DNA of 64,000 nt from Qipengyuania oceanensis (GTDB lineage: Bacteria; Pseudomonadota; Alphaproteobacteria; Sphingomonadales; Sphingomonadaceae): positions 1 to 64,000 of the forward strand of contig NZ_WTYN01000006.1 of the NCBI RefSeq assembly GCF_009827535.1, read 5' to 3'. The notes beneath the pieces are model-generated. The model ran no database searches. It was not told the DNA's origin and saw only the letters and a program-made list of their open reading frames with translations. Below, in pieces: positions 8,884-17,940 of the stretch (positions are counted from its first letter, which is position 1; each line of letters begins with the position of its first letter). The position numbers and the translations under genes were made by a program.

Positions 8884-9917
8884 TGCTTGCTTCCGACCGG
8901 GCGCGGGAAGCGTTCCGGGCTCAATTCGGTGCCGAAGCCGAAGGCCTGGTCTTCGCACCCGGGCGGGTCAATTTGATCGGCGAACACGTCGACTACAATG
9001 ACGGGCTGGTGCTCCCGATGCCGCTGACGCAGGGCACATGGGTTGCCTGGGGGCCGGGCGCGGTGGGCAACGGCGTGGAGGTTCATGCCGCCGATCTCGA
9101 TGAAACCGACAGCTCCCTTCTCGCAGATGCAGGCCCCGGTATTGCCGGGAGCTGGCAGTCCTACGTGCGCGGCATGATCGAGCTGTGGCCGTCATCGACC
9201 GCACCGCTTCGGCTGGCGATCGCGGGGGATCTGCCGCGCGGATGTGGCCTTTCATCTTCCGCATCGCTGTGCATCGCGGTGGGCAGGGCGCTCGAAAGCG
9301 CCAGCGGCACAAGGCTCGATGCCGAAACCATGGCGCGCCTCGCGCAGCGCGTGGAGCACGAGTTTGCCGGTGTCGCCTGCGGAATCATGGACCAGATGGC
9401 AATCGCGGCGGGCAAGCCCGATCACGCGCTGTTCCTCGATTGCCGGGATCTCGGCTATCGCCACATCCGCTTTCCCGATGCTTGGACGTTTCGGATCGTC
9501 CAGTCCGGCGTGACGCGCGGTCTTGTTGACGGCGAATACAACGCCCGCCGCCAGCAGTGCGAACAGGCTTGCGAGAAGCTGGGTGTGGCGAGCCTGCGCG
9601 ACGTGAACCCGGAGCAGTTTTCCGCGGCCAGCCTGCCGGAACCGGCGGCATCGCGCGCCCGCCACGTCGTGAGCGAGATCGAACGCACGCGCCAGGCTGC
9701 CGAGGCGCTCGATCGCGGTGACATCGCCAGCTTCGGAGCATTGCTGAATGCAAGCCATGCTTCGCTGCGGGACGACTTCGAAGTGAGTCACCCGGTGGTC
9801 GACGCGATCGTCGAACGACTGCAAAAGGAAATCGGCGAAGGTGGCGGGGCGCGCATGACCGGCGCGGGATTTGGCGGGGCCGTCGTCGCAGTACATCGGC
9901 GGGACGAGGCCACCTGA
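8883..9917 (+). CDS. galK: Galactokinase
   Basis: GHMP-family kinase of 344 residues that phosphorylates galactose at C1. Three family motifs are visible: GRVNLIGEHVDYNDG (about 27-40), the ATP-binding LPRGCGLSSSASL (about 118-130), and motif 3 RMTGAGFGG (about 323-331). Length is slightly shorter than E. coli GalK. The ATG at 8883 overlaps the last base of the galT stop; a GTG one codon upstream is equally possible. It is the last gene of the four-gene symporter-GH36-galT-galK operon, facing the convergent LuxR-hydrolase gene 13 bp downstream with no obvious hairpin terminator between. Confidence 0.95.
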   Translation: MLASDRAREAFRAQFGAEAEGLVFAPGRVNLIGEHVDYNDGLVLPMPLTQGTWVAWGPGAVGNGVEVHAADLDETDSSLLADAGPGIAGSWQSYVRGMIELWPSSTAPLRLAIAGDLPRGCGLSSSASLCIAVGRALESASGTRLDAETMARLAQRVEHEFAGVACGIMDQMAIAAGKPDHALFLDCRDLGYRHIRFPDAWTFRIVQSGVTRGLVDGEYNARRQQCEQACEKLGVASLRDVNPEQFSAASLPEPAASRARHVVSEIERTRQAAEALDRGDIASFGALLNASHASLRDDFEVSHPVVDAIVERLQKEIGEGGGARMTGAGFGGAVVAVHRRDEAT

Positions 9918-9930
9918 GCGGTCGCGCCGA

Positions 9931-11793
9931 TCAATCGTCGCGCCGACAGGCCTCGAGTGCTTCGACGATCAGCCCGGGTTCGGCATAGGCGAGCAGTCGC
10001 CCGCCGTGCGGCACCATATCGACCGAGGCATCGGGCAAAAGCGCGCTCCAGTAGTCGAGCATGTCCTGCGGATCGCTGAAAGTGTCGTGACCGCTGATCA
10101 GCACCTTCCAGCCGTGGCTGTCGGGTCGGTAGGCATCGGTGGGCCGGGTCGCGAAATAGGTCTGCTCGCGCACGTAACCCTGCAGCTTGCCCGCGCCGAA
10201 CGGCCGCAATGCGCGATAGTAATCGTCGACGACTTCGGGGTTGTCGAGCAGCGCCAGGTCGGGCGGACTTTGCTGCATCGACCGGCGCATCATGTTCTCG
10301 GCAGTCCTGCGGTTTAGCTGGCGCGCGAGGAAATGGCCCGCCGTCGCGATCAGCCACGGATTCCTGAGGTAGAATTCCTTGAACGCCCCGATCGGTCCGA
10401 CCCGGTGGTCGTCGCGCTTGCTCGGCGCGTCGGGATTGACCAGCACCACCGAGCCGACACGCTCCGGAAACAGCGCCCCGAACGCGAGTACCGCCTGTGC
10501 GCCGCCGCGAGCAATGATGTCGAGCCTGTCGATCCGCAGCGCGTCCATGACGGTCGCCATGTCACGCGCAGCCGGGCCGAAGGGATCTTGCGACAGCGCC
10601 GGATCGGACACCGCTTCGATCTCGGTCAGCCCATATCCCGGCCGGTCGATCGTGATCGGCCGGTAACCGCGCTCGGCCAGTTCCCTCACCAGGCCGCGCG
10701 GCGGATGGCGTGCAGTCATCGACGAATGCACGATGAGGACGGGCCGGCCACCGCGCGGGCCGTAATCGGAGATGGCGATGCGCGAGCCGTCGCGCCGCGA
10801 AATGAATCGTAGCGGATCGATCGTCCGGTCGGCCCAGCTCACTCTTCCGCCGCTCGCGCCGGCCATGACATGCATTCCGTAGGCGGCGGAGATACGTCGC
10901 GACAGGTCGGCTGCGGATTCCGCCGCCGTGTTCGCGAAGACGATTTCCGTTTCCTTCTTCACCGTCGCTTCGGAAATGCTGAGTGCATGCGCGGTGGTGC
11001 GGCGGCTCAGCCCCTGGGCCAGCAGCGCCGCGACTGCCGCCTGGCGGGGAGTGAGGCCCCAGAGGTCCATCAGGACGGCTTCCCGGTCGCGACTGGCCGG
11101 ATCGATCCCCATGGAAAGCAGCGAAATGGTCTGCACCAGCCCGGGGAAGTTGCGTGCGCCGGCCTTTGCAGTGGCCGAGGAAATGGCCTGCCGCATCGTG
11201 TCGTGCGAGATCCCGGCGTGCTCGGCAGCCTCCTTCATGGTCGGCACCATCAGTGCCGAGACGACCGCGCGGGTTTCGAGCGCCGTCATGGCGTAGGCTT
11301 GGCACGCCCATACGATCGCGTTTGAATCAGCTTCCGATTGCGCGACGAAGATCACCCGTTCGCCTTGTGGTTCGTCGAGAACGTCCGCAGGTATGCCCGG
11401 CAGGTCCCACCCTTCGGCATCGGCCAGGGCGACATAGGCGACAACCGCCGGCCAACGATCAGCTTCGGTTGCATGGAGGCGCGACTTGCCGGTCAGGGCC
11501 ACGTATTCCGCCAGTTCCCAGTCGATCGCCTCTCGCAAGGCCTGGGTGACTCCTTCGCTCTCGAACCGAGTCCCCCGCTTGCCGACGTCCAGCACCGCGA
11601 TCGCCATCGCGACCCGGTCGACGATCGCGGACGGGGTGAAATCGTGCTGCAGGACCTCGTCGTGGAAACGTGCGGCGAATCCGTCGGGATCGCGGTCAAG
11701 CTCGGCGAGGATGCGGTCGTAATCGATCAGCCATTCGCGCAGGCGTTCCTCGTCATCCTGCGCCGGCAAGGCGTCTCGATTGTTCGCGACCAT
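9931..11793 (-). CDS. LuxR-type regulator fused to a degenerate alpha/beta-hydrolase domain
   Basis: Predicted DNA-binding regulator of 620 residues. The N-terminal 180 residues are unassigned. Two helix-turn-helix-like stretches follow: a weaker one near residues 185-225 (MKEAAEHAGISHDTMRQAI) and a clear LuxR-type one near 245-300 (LTPRQAAVAALLAQGLS, then ISEATVKKE). Residues about 330-620 form an alpha/beta-hydrolase fold with the oxyanion-side VLIVHSSM, the helix-C region and a terminal PHGG. The nucleophile elbow reads ARGGA, where GxSxG is expected, so the catalytic serine is glycine and the domain is probably a sensor rather than an enzyme. It is transcribed divergently from giant autotransporter 1 and is its obvious candidate regulator. 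Confidence 0.75.
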   Translation of the reverse strand: MVANNRDALPAQDDEERLREWLIDYDRILAELDRDPDGFAARFHDEVLQHDFTPSAIVDRVAMAIAVLDVGKRGTRFESEGVTQALREAIDWELAEYVALTGKSRLHATEADRWPAVVAYVALADAEGWDLPGIPADVLDEPQGERVIFVAQSEADSNAIVWACQAYAMTALETRAVVSALMVPTMKEAAEHAGISHDTMRQAISSATAKAGARNFPGLVQTISLLSMGIDPASRDREAVLMDLWGLTPRQAAVAALLAQGLSRRTTAHALSISEATVKKETEIVFANTAAESAADLSRRISAAYGMHVMAGASGGRVSWADRTIDPLRFISRRDGSRIAISDYGPRGGRPVLIVHSSMTARHPPRGLVRELAERGYRPITIDRPGYGLTEIEAVSDPALSQDPFGPAARDMATVMDALRIDRLDIIARGGAQAVLAFGALFPERVGSVVLVNPDAPSKRDDHRVGPIGAFKEFYLRNPWLIATAGHFLARQLNRRTAENMMRRSMQQSPPDLALLDNPEVVDDYYRALRPFGAGKLQGYVREQTYFATRPTDAYRPDSHGWKVLISGHDTFSDPQDMLDYWSALLPDASVDMVPHGGRLLAYAEPGLIVEALEACRRDD

Positions 11794-11963
11794 GCCATGA
11801 CCTATTCCGCCTCAATTGAGAAGAAAACCCCGAAACTTAATGAAAAACCGAAAAATCTTCACAAATGGGGATGCCGCAATTCGATCCCGGATGCTGTCAG
11901 TCAAGCAGTGTCACGAGCCGGTCCCGACGGGCCGTCTTGAATTTCTTGTACTCAGGGGGTCTC
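11794..11963. promoter_or_regulatory. Divergent control region of autotransporter 1
   Basis: This 170-bp gap lies between the regulator ATG (11793) and the autotransporter ATG (11964). It is A-rich near 11815-11870, unlike the surrounding GC-rich DNA, as expected for promoter sequence. An AGGGGG Shine-Dalgarno (11953-11958) precedes the autotransporter ATG. No clear palindrome was found. Confidence 0.45.
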
Positions 11964-14900
11964 ATGCAGTTTTCCAGCTTTTCCATCGGCAAGCGTTCGG
12001 CGCGTTTCCTTACCGGCACCGCGATGTCGGTCCTTGCTGCGCCAGCCGTGCTTGCAGCGCCGATCGTCGTGTTCGACGATGGCGATATCGTCGTCGATGA
12101 GGCGAGCGCGAGCGGCGATCCGACGGCCGTCGTGGTCGAATCGCAGACCGGTGCCGTGTCGGTATCCGTCGGTACGGTGACCAGCACGTCGACGGCCGGT
12201 CAGATCGGAGACGCGATCGTCGTTTCCTCCACTTCCGGACCGGTCGACGTGGCGTTCGATACGGTGACGGTTTCGGGCGACGGGGAAGTGCGAGCGCTGA
12301 ACATCGACAGCGTGGAAGGCGACATCTCGATTTCCGTCGGCACGGTCACGGTCGACACACCCGGCGGTGCCGGCGTCTTCGCCACTACGGACACCGGCGA
12401 TGTCTCGATCACAGCGGACAACGTCGAGGTCAACTCGCAAACCTGGATCGACTCCGGGGAGATATTTCCCGAAGGCATCGTCGCGGTATCCAATCAGGGC
12501 AGCGTGACCATCGAAGCCGGTAATGCCAGCACCACGGGGCAGTACGGATCGGCGATAATTGCCGTGTCGGGTACGTCCACCTCGGTGACCGTCGATACCG
12601 CCACAGGCACCTCCGGTCAGACCACAATGCTCTACATCAACGCGGGGACGACCGCGACCCTGGACGCGAATACCATTACTTCCGGACCCGGTGGCTACGC
12701 TGCGTATATTTTGGCCGGTGAATCTGCGAGCGTGAACGTCGATGAGGTTATTTCCGGCGGGCGGGGTATCTACGCCGACTCGGCGGGTTCGATCGCGATC
12801 GAAGTCGGCGACATGGAGGCCGTGCAGGGCATCCTCGCAAGCGGTGGCTATGACGCCGAAACGGCAGTCTCACTCACCGGCGCTGTCAACACGAGCCTCT
12901 CTTCGGTAGATGCAAATGGCGGATCGGTTGCGGTCGAAGTCGCCGAGGGTGCTGTCGTTTCTTCGTCAGGCGGCCCGGCCACGATCCTGGCTAACGCGGT
13001 GAACGGCACTGCGACCGTCACCAACGCGGGCCAGATCAACGCTTCGGGTACGACCGCCAGCGGTATCCAGGTGCAGGCGACCGGCGATATCGTCATCGAC
13101 AGTGCGCTGGTCGTGCTGGAATCCGATGAATTCCAGGGCTCCATCTACCCTACCGCGGGCATCAGCGCGCAGTCGATCGGCGGCGGCAACGTCACGATCA
13201 ATGCTGCCGAAACGCTGGTCACGGCTCCCGACCGTGACGGCGTCGCGGCCACGGCGGTCGGTGATGGCAACATCGATATCACGGTCGGCACCGTCTCCAA
13301 CTCGGGCGACGATCGCGTCTCGCTCCGCGGGGCAGCCGAAAACGGCAACGTCACCCTCACCGGGACCGATGTCTCGGCGAGCGGCAATGCCGGCGTCGGT
13401 GCATATGGCATAAGCCAGAACGGCAACGTCACCATCGCGGTCGATACGGTCACTTCGACCGGAACCGGCTACGTCAACGGCCACACGGCCGACGGCGTAT
13501 TCGCAAATGCGGTCAACGGTTTCGCCGATGTCACCGTCGGTACCGCGAGCGTCGCGGGCTACGCCGCGAGCGCGATCGTCGCGCTGGGCGGAGCGGGCGC
13601 GTCGGTAGTTGCCGATAGCGTGGTGAATACAGGTGATTACGGCGCCACGGTATACGCCTACAGCTCGGGCGACGTGTCGGTCGACGTGGGATCGACCCTG
13701 CTGGGCGGAGCGGATGCAGCCGCGATCAATGCGATCAGCGAGACCGGCAATGTCGACGTGGTTTCCGGCACGATCGCTCTGGATGAAAACGGCGTCCGGG
13801 CGAGCGGCATCTACGCGGTCGGTGCCGGAGATGTGTCGGTCACTTCCGGATCCGTATCGCTCGACGAATACGGGATCTTCGCGAGCTCGACGGGCGGAAA
13901 CAATGTCTCGATCGTCAGCGACACGGTGGAAATCACCGATCCAGCCGGCATCTTCGCCATCAGGGGGCGCTCGAACAGCAACGGCAGCGTCTCGATCGCG
14001 AGCAACAGCATCACGAGCGCGCAGCAGGCCGGTTACGTCCTGTCTTCCTTCGGGCAGTTCGGCACGGCATCGATCACCACCGGCTCGATCACGGCTACCG
14101 GTACCGATGCGATCGGCGTCTATGTGAACACGCAGGGCGGCATTTCGGTCGACGTGGACGGCGCGATCGATACCCAGTCGCGCGGCCTGTACCTCTTCTC
14201 CGGCGAGGGGATGAGCGAGGCCACGGTGACGGGAAGTGTCTCGTCGGCGAATTCCTCGGCCATCCTCCAGGTCGGCGCCGTGTCGCAGACCACCGTGGCA
14301 GAGGGCGCCGAACTGACGGGCGCGCTCACCGGCGTCGTGCAGACGGGCTGGACGCAGGGCGGCAGCGCCTGGGTTCTGAACTCCGGTACGATCACCGGCG
14401 GCCTCGCCGGCGTCGCAGTGACTGCGCTGGGCGAAACTCTCGAAAATCCGGACGGAGCTATCGCCCCGGCGCCCGATGCCTACATCTTCAACAACGGGAC
14501 GATCATCGGCACCGACGGGCTGGCGATCTACACCCGGGGCGGCAGCGATATCGTCGAACTGACGGAGAACTCCGTGGTCGAAGGTCTCATCGACCTTGGC
14601 GACGGATACGACTCGCTCGAACTGGGCTTCAACGACGACGTCACGGAAGGCGTCGGCGAGGTCGCGCAGACGGTCAATGTCGAGCGGCTGAACCTGTCGA
14701 GCGGCACCTGGATCGCGCAGACCGGAAACTCGGCCTACGACAACGTCCTGATCGACGATGGCTCGCGCCTGGTCGTTCGCCAGGTCGATGGCTACACCGC
14801 GATCGAGACCCCGAACGTGCTGGTCGACGGCACGCTCGAACTCGATTTCGACACCGACACCGATCCGGGCGAACTGACCGGCCTGTCGATCGAAGGGGCC

Positions 14901-16988
14901 GGCGCTGTCGTCCTGTCGGGCGAGGCCATCGTGCTGTTCGACGACACTTCCGGCCTCACCTACACCGGTGGCACCTATGTCGAGAACGGCACGCTGCTGC
15001 TGACCGACGAGTACGGCTACAACGTGTACACGTCGGGCGACGGTACCTTCCAGCTGGGCGACGGCGACACGGCCGGCGACTTCACCGGCTCGCTCGTCAA
15101 CGACGGAACCTTCGTCTTCGCTCGCAGCGACGACTATACCTTCAGCGGCGATTTCAGCGGGACGGGTTCGTTCGAGAAGCTGGGCGAGGGCCGGATACTG
15201 TTCGACGGTCTGTATGCCTTCGACGGCCTGACCACGATCTATGCAGGCTCGGTCGCGCTGTCCGGCGCGCTCGCAGCGGACACGCAGCTGCAGGTTTCGG
15301 GCGGTGTGTTCGACCTGTCCTCGGTCCAGGGCGGAGCGCAGACGATTGCCTCGCTCAGCGGCACGGGTGGCACGCTGATCCTGGGCGACATCAGCCTGAC
15401 GGTCGATCAGACCGGCACGACCAGCTACTTCGGTGATATTACCGGCTCGGGCGAGTTCATCGTCGAGGGTACGGGCGACCTGAAGCTCGAAGGAGACATC
15501 TCCTTCACCGGCGATGCGATCATCAACGGCGGCACCCTGTCGGTGAACGGCTCGATGACCGAAGCCGACTTCTTCGTGAACACCGGCGGTACGCTCGGCG
15601 GGAACGGCGAAGTCGGACCGGTGGTGGTCGATGGCGGCACGATCGGTGCCGGCAATTCGATCGGCACGCTGACCGTCGTCGGCGACCTTACGCTCTCTGC
15701 GGCCTCGATCTTCGAGATCGAAGTCAACGCGGCGGGCGAAGCGGACCTCGTGAATGTCACAGGGACCGCCACGCTGGGCGGAGCCACCGCTTCGATCCTG
15801 GCGGAAGAGGGCGCTTACGCGCCGTTCACCGAATACACGGTGCTGACCGCGGGAAGCGTGGTGGGTACCTTCGGCGACATCACGACGAACTACGCGTTCC
15901 TGACGCCGCAGTTCGCCTACGATGCGACGGAAGTCTCGCTGGTCCTGCGCCGCAACGATATCGCCTTCTCGGATTTCGGCGCGACCGGCAACCAGTCGGC
16001 GGTGGGTGGCCTGATCGAGGACCTGGCGGTGGGCAGCGTACTCTACAACGAGGCGCTCCTGCTGACGGCAGCCGAAGTTTCGCCAGCCTTCGAGACGCTC
16101 ACGGGTGAAGCCTACCCGGCCTATCTGGGCGCCATGGTCGAAACCGCGGAAATGCTGCGGGACCAGCTGCGTCCGGCACCAGCCGAAGGCGTCTTCGCCT
16201 GGGGCAACGGTCTGCTCGGCAAGGTCGACGGTTCCGGCAGCGGCTACCGCGATGCGGAATTGTCGTCGAAGGGTGTCGCAGGCGGCCTCGGCTACGGAAA
16301 TGGCCCGCTTCAGGCTTCGATCGGGCTCGGCAAGGTCTGGCACGATGCCGACGACCTGGGCGTCTCGGACGCGCAAACCACCGTCCTGTCGGCCCGCGTC
16401 GGCTACGGCCAGGCGCTCGGTTTCTCCGGCGAAGTCGGTATCCAGAAGGGGTGGAGCGATGCGAATATCGCTCGCACCACCTCGCTCGGCTCCATTTCCG
16501 AGAACCTGGCTGGCGAAATCGACGGCGACTATCTGCAGGTGTTCGGCGAGGCCGGTTACCTGTTCGGTAGCGAGACCGCGGCCTTCGGTCCCTATGTCGG
16601 CCTGAGCACGGTGAACCTCGATGCGGACGACCTGACCGAAACCGGCGGCGTCACCGCGCTCGACATCTCCGATCTCGACCGCACGGTCACCTTCGGCCGG
16701 ATCGGCGGCAAGTTCGACGCCCGGATGGCCGGTGGCCTGACGCTGGGCGGCAACGCTGCTTACCGCCGTGCCTGGGGCGACCGGGAGAACGCCGCGAGCA
16801 TCGCCTTTGCCGACAATGGCAGCGACGTGCTGATCGGTGCCCTGCCGATCGACAAGAGCGCATGGGAACTGGGTGCGAGCATCGGTTACCGTTCGGGCCG
16901 CCTTGCACTCGAGGCGGGCTATGCTGGCACTTTCTCCGACAGCTACGACAGCCATGGTGGCCGTCTGAGCCTGTCGATCGGCTTCTGA
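11964..16988 (+). CDS. Giant type V autotransporter 1
   Basis: Outer-membrane autotransporter of 1674 residues. The start at 11964 begins a signal peptide (MQFSSFSIGK, hydrophobic core, cleavage near AVLAAP) and has a good SD; a frame open further upstream is rejected. Residues about 35-1250 are a Gly/Ser/Thr/Val-rich passenger made of many degenerate repeats of roughly 18-25 residues of the GDVSVTSGSVSL type, predicted to fold as a beta-helix. An autotransporter-associated repeat region (GGTYVENGTLLL, GGTLSVNGSM, GTLGGNGEV) leads into a beta-barrel of about 270 residues ending in terminal Phe (SLSIGF). The last 684 residues are encoded in the 2.49-kb repeat shared with autotransporter 2. The function of the passenger is unknown; adhesion or biofilm roles are common for the family. 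Confidence 0.9.
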   Translation: MQFSSFSIGKRSARFLTGTAMSVLAAPAVLAAPIVVFDDGDIVVDEASASGDPTAVVVESQTGAVSVSVGTVTSTSTAGQIGDAIVVSSTSGPVDVAFDTVTVSGDGEVRALNIDSVEGDISISVGTVTVDTPGGAGVFATTDTGDVSITADNVEVNSQTWIDSGEIFPEGIVAVSNQGSVTIEAGNASTTGQYGSAIIAVSGTSTSVTVDTATGTSGQTTMLYINAGTTATLDANTITSGPGGYAAYILAGESASVNVDEVISGGRGIYADSAGSIAIEVGDMEAVQGILASGGYDAETAVSLTGAVNTSLSSVDANGGSVAVEVAEGAVVSSSGGPATILANAVNGTATVTNAGQINASGTTASGIQVQATGDIVIDSALVVLESDEFQGSIYPTAGISAQSIGGGNVTINAAETLVTAPDRDGVAATAVGDGNIDITVGTVSNSGDDRVSLRGAAENGNVTLTGTDVSASGNAGVGAYGISQNGNVTIAVDTVTSTGTGYVNGHTADGVFANAVNGFADVTVGTASVAGYAASAIVALGGAGASVVADSVVNTGDYGATVYAYSSGDVSVDVGSTLLGGADAAAINAISETGNVDVVSGTIALDENGVRASGIYAVGAGDVSVTSGSVSLDEYGIFASSTGGNNVSIVSDTVEITDPAGIFAIRGRSNSNGSVSIASNSITSAQQAGYVLSSFGQFGTASITTGSITATGTDAIGVYVNTQGGISVDVDGAIDTQSRGLYLFSGEGMSEATVTGSVSSANSSAILQVGAVSQTTVAEGAELTGALTGVVQTGWTQGGSAWVLNSGTITGGLAGVAVTALGETLENPDGAIAPAPDAYIFNNGTIIGTDGLAIYTRGGSDIVELTENSVVEGLIDLGDGYDSLELGFNDDVTEGVGEVAQTVNVERLNLSSGTWIAQTGNSAYDNVLIDDGSRLVVRQVDGYTAIETPNVLVDGTLELDFDTDTDPGELTGLSIEGAGAVVLSGEAIVLFDDTSGLTYTGGTYVENGTLLLTDEYGYNVYTSGDGTFQLGDGDTAGDFTGSLVNDGTFVFARSDDYTFSGDFSGTGSFEKLGEGRILFDGLYAFDGLTTIYAGSVALSGALAADTQLQVSGGVFDLSSVQGGAQTIASLSGTGGTLILGDISLTVDQTGTTSYFGDITGSGEFIVEGTGDLKLEGDISFTGDAIINGGTLSVNGSMTEADFFVNTGGTLGGNGEVGPVVVDGGTIGAGNSIGTLTVVGDLTLSAASIFEIEVNAAGEADLVNVTGTATLGGATASILAEEGAYAPFTEYTVLTAGSVVGTFGDITTNYAFLTPQFAYDATEVSLVLRRNDIAFSDFGATGNQSAVGGLIEDLAVGSVLYNEALLLTAAEVSPAFETLTGEAYPAYLGAMVETAEMLRDQLRPAPAEGVFAWGNGLLGKVDGSGSGYRDAELSSKGVAGGLGYGNGPLQASIGLGKVWHDADDLGVSDAQTTVLSARVGYGQALGFSGEVGIQKGWSDANIARTTSLGSISENLAGEIDGDYLQVFGEAGYLFGSETAAFGPYVGLSTVNLDADDLTETGGVTALDISDLDRTVTFGRIGGKFDARMAGGLTLGGNAAYRRAWGDRENAASIAFADNGSDVLIGALPIDKSAWELGASIGYRSGRLALEAGYAGTFSDSYDSHGGRLSLSIGF

Positions 16989-17423
16989 AGCTTGAACAGC
17001 GTCCGGCGGGCAGCGGGATCATCTCGCGGTCCGCCGGAACACGATGCGACCCGAAGGGCCTGATCGCAGCAGGCTCCTCCAACTGAAAGGCCCCGGAGAA
17101 CATCCGGGGCCTTTTTTATTGTTCGTTGCGGATGGCGGCGGGGACTATTTGCCCAGCGGATCGGCCGGCTTGATGAAGTAGCCGACGACCGACCATCCGG
17201 TGCCTTCGCGAACCATGACAGCCGTCTCGACGGCGTCGGTCGGCGCGTCCGAGAACTTCGTGTCGAACTCGACAATGCGATATTCGCCGGCAGGCGCGCC
17301 GGGCAGCTTGTCGTAAGCCGTCACGCCCTTCAGCGAGCGCGTCATCACCGTGCCGAGCGGTGCGCGAACCGGTTGGACCTGGGCGGCCCAGGTCTTTGCG
17401 GTAACTGCGCCGCGGAAGGCGGT
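14935..17423 (+). repeat. 2.49-kb direct repeat, copy A
   Basis: This copy matches 55235-57723 base for base at an offset of exactly 40,300 bp, with three differences seen by eye at 14999, 15023 and 17391. It covers the C-terminal 684 codons of autotransporter 1, the terminator and the last 92 codons of the DUF4019 gene. Here the DUF4019 gene is intact and continues past the repeat end, so this copy is in its native context. Confidence 0.95.
17089..17117 (+). terminator. Rho-independent terminator of autotransporter 1
   Basis: A perfect 9-bp stem, GGCCCCGGA/TCCGGGGCC, with a 5-base loop is followed by six T residues. It lies 100 bp after the autotransporter stop and 28 bp from the convergent DUF4019 gene end. 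An identical copy exists at 57389-57417. Confidence 0.9.
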
Positions 17424-17936
17424 TCCGGCCGCTTCCCAGCTGGCGTTCCAGTCGCCCTTGTCGACATGCGCGACCCAGGCAAGTGCTGCGTCGCTGGCCG
17501 CCTTGTCCTGCGCCTGGGCGACGGCGGGTGCTTCCGGGGTGGGGTGGCTGGCCGTACCCGACGAGGTGGCGGCAAGGGCAAGGGCGATAGCAAGGGCAAT
17601 CATGACAGTTCCTCCGATGATCCAGACGACGCGGCGAGAACCGCCCGTCTGCATGTTGTCGATGGATGCATTGTGCGCATGGGCCCCGGGCAACGCGATC
17701 CCGATTTGCTCGGGCGCAATGTTTTGAGGGGGCGCTTCCTCCTGCTCCCCCAAGATTCTTGCGGCCTCGCGGCTGCTGCTCACCCCCAGTTTCTTGCGGG
17801 CATCGCGCAGGTAATCGTTGACGGTGTGGACCGACAGATTGAGATCGCGGGCGGCCGACTTGGCTGTGTGGCCTGCCAGCAGCAGGCGCAGGACATCCCG
17901 CTCGCGATCGGTCAGTTCGTCGATCCCCTTCGCCAT
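17145..17936 (-). CDS. Membrane-anchored LuxR-type HTH protein with DUF4019 domain
   Basis: A 263-residue protein with a LuxR-type HTH at the N-terminus (1-65; LTDRERDVLRLLLAG, then LSVHTVNDYL), a linker, one transmembrane segment (about 103-123), and a C-terminal periplasmic DUF4019-like domain (about 140-263; DAALAWVAHVDKGDW, then GWSVVGYFIKP). The topology resembles ToxR-like one-component regulators that sense outside the cytoplasm and bind DNA directly; this is inference. It starts 4 bp after the gmk stop, so it is probably co-transcribed with gmk. Its 3' third lies inside the long repeat, and a fragment of it is found at the second locus. Whether it controls the autotransporter is unknown. 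Confidence 0.75.
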   Translation of the reverse strand: MAKGIDELTDRERDVLRLLLAGHTAKSAARDLNLSVHTVNDYLRDARKKLGVSSSREAARILGEQEEAPPQNIAPEQIGIALPGAHAHNASIDNMQTGGSRRVVWIIGGTVMIALAIALALAATSSGTASHPTPEAPAVAQAQDKAASDAALAWVAHVDKGDWNASWEAAGTAFRGAVTAKTWAAQVQPVRAPLGTVMTRSLKGVTAYDKLPGAPAGEYRIVEFDTKFSDAPTDAVETAVMVREGTGWSVVGYFIKPADPLGK

Positions 17937-17940
17937 GCGG

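Noticed and set aside
12966-16955. A 1329-codon open frame antisense to autotransporter 1 (and a similar 779-codon one at 54916-57255)
   Set aside because: Long antisense frames are expected in GC-rich repetitive genes. The antisense product has no recognisable motif, signal peptide or SD, while the sense frame has all three.
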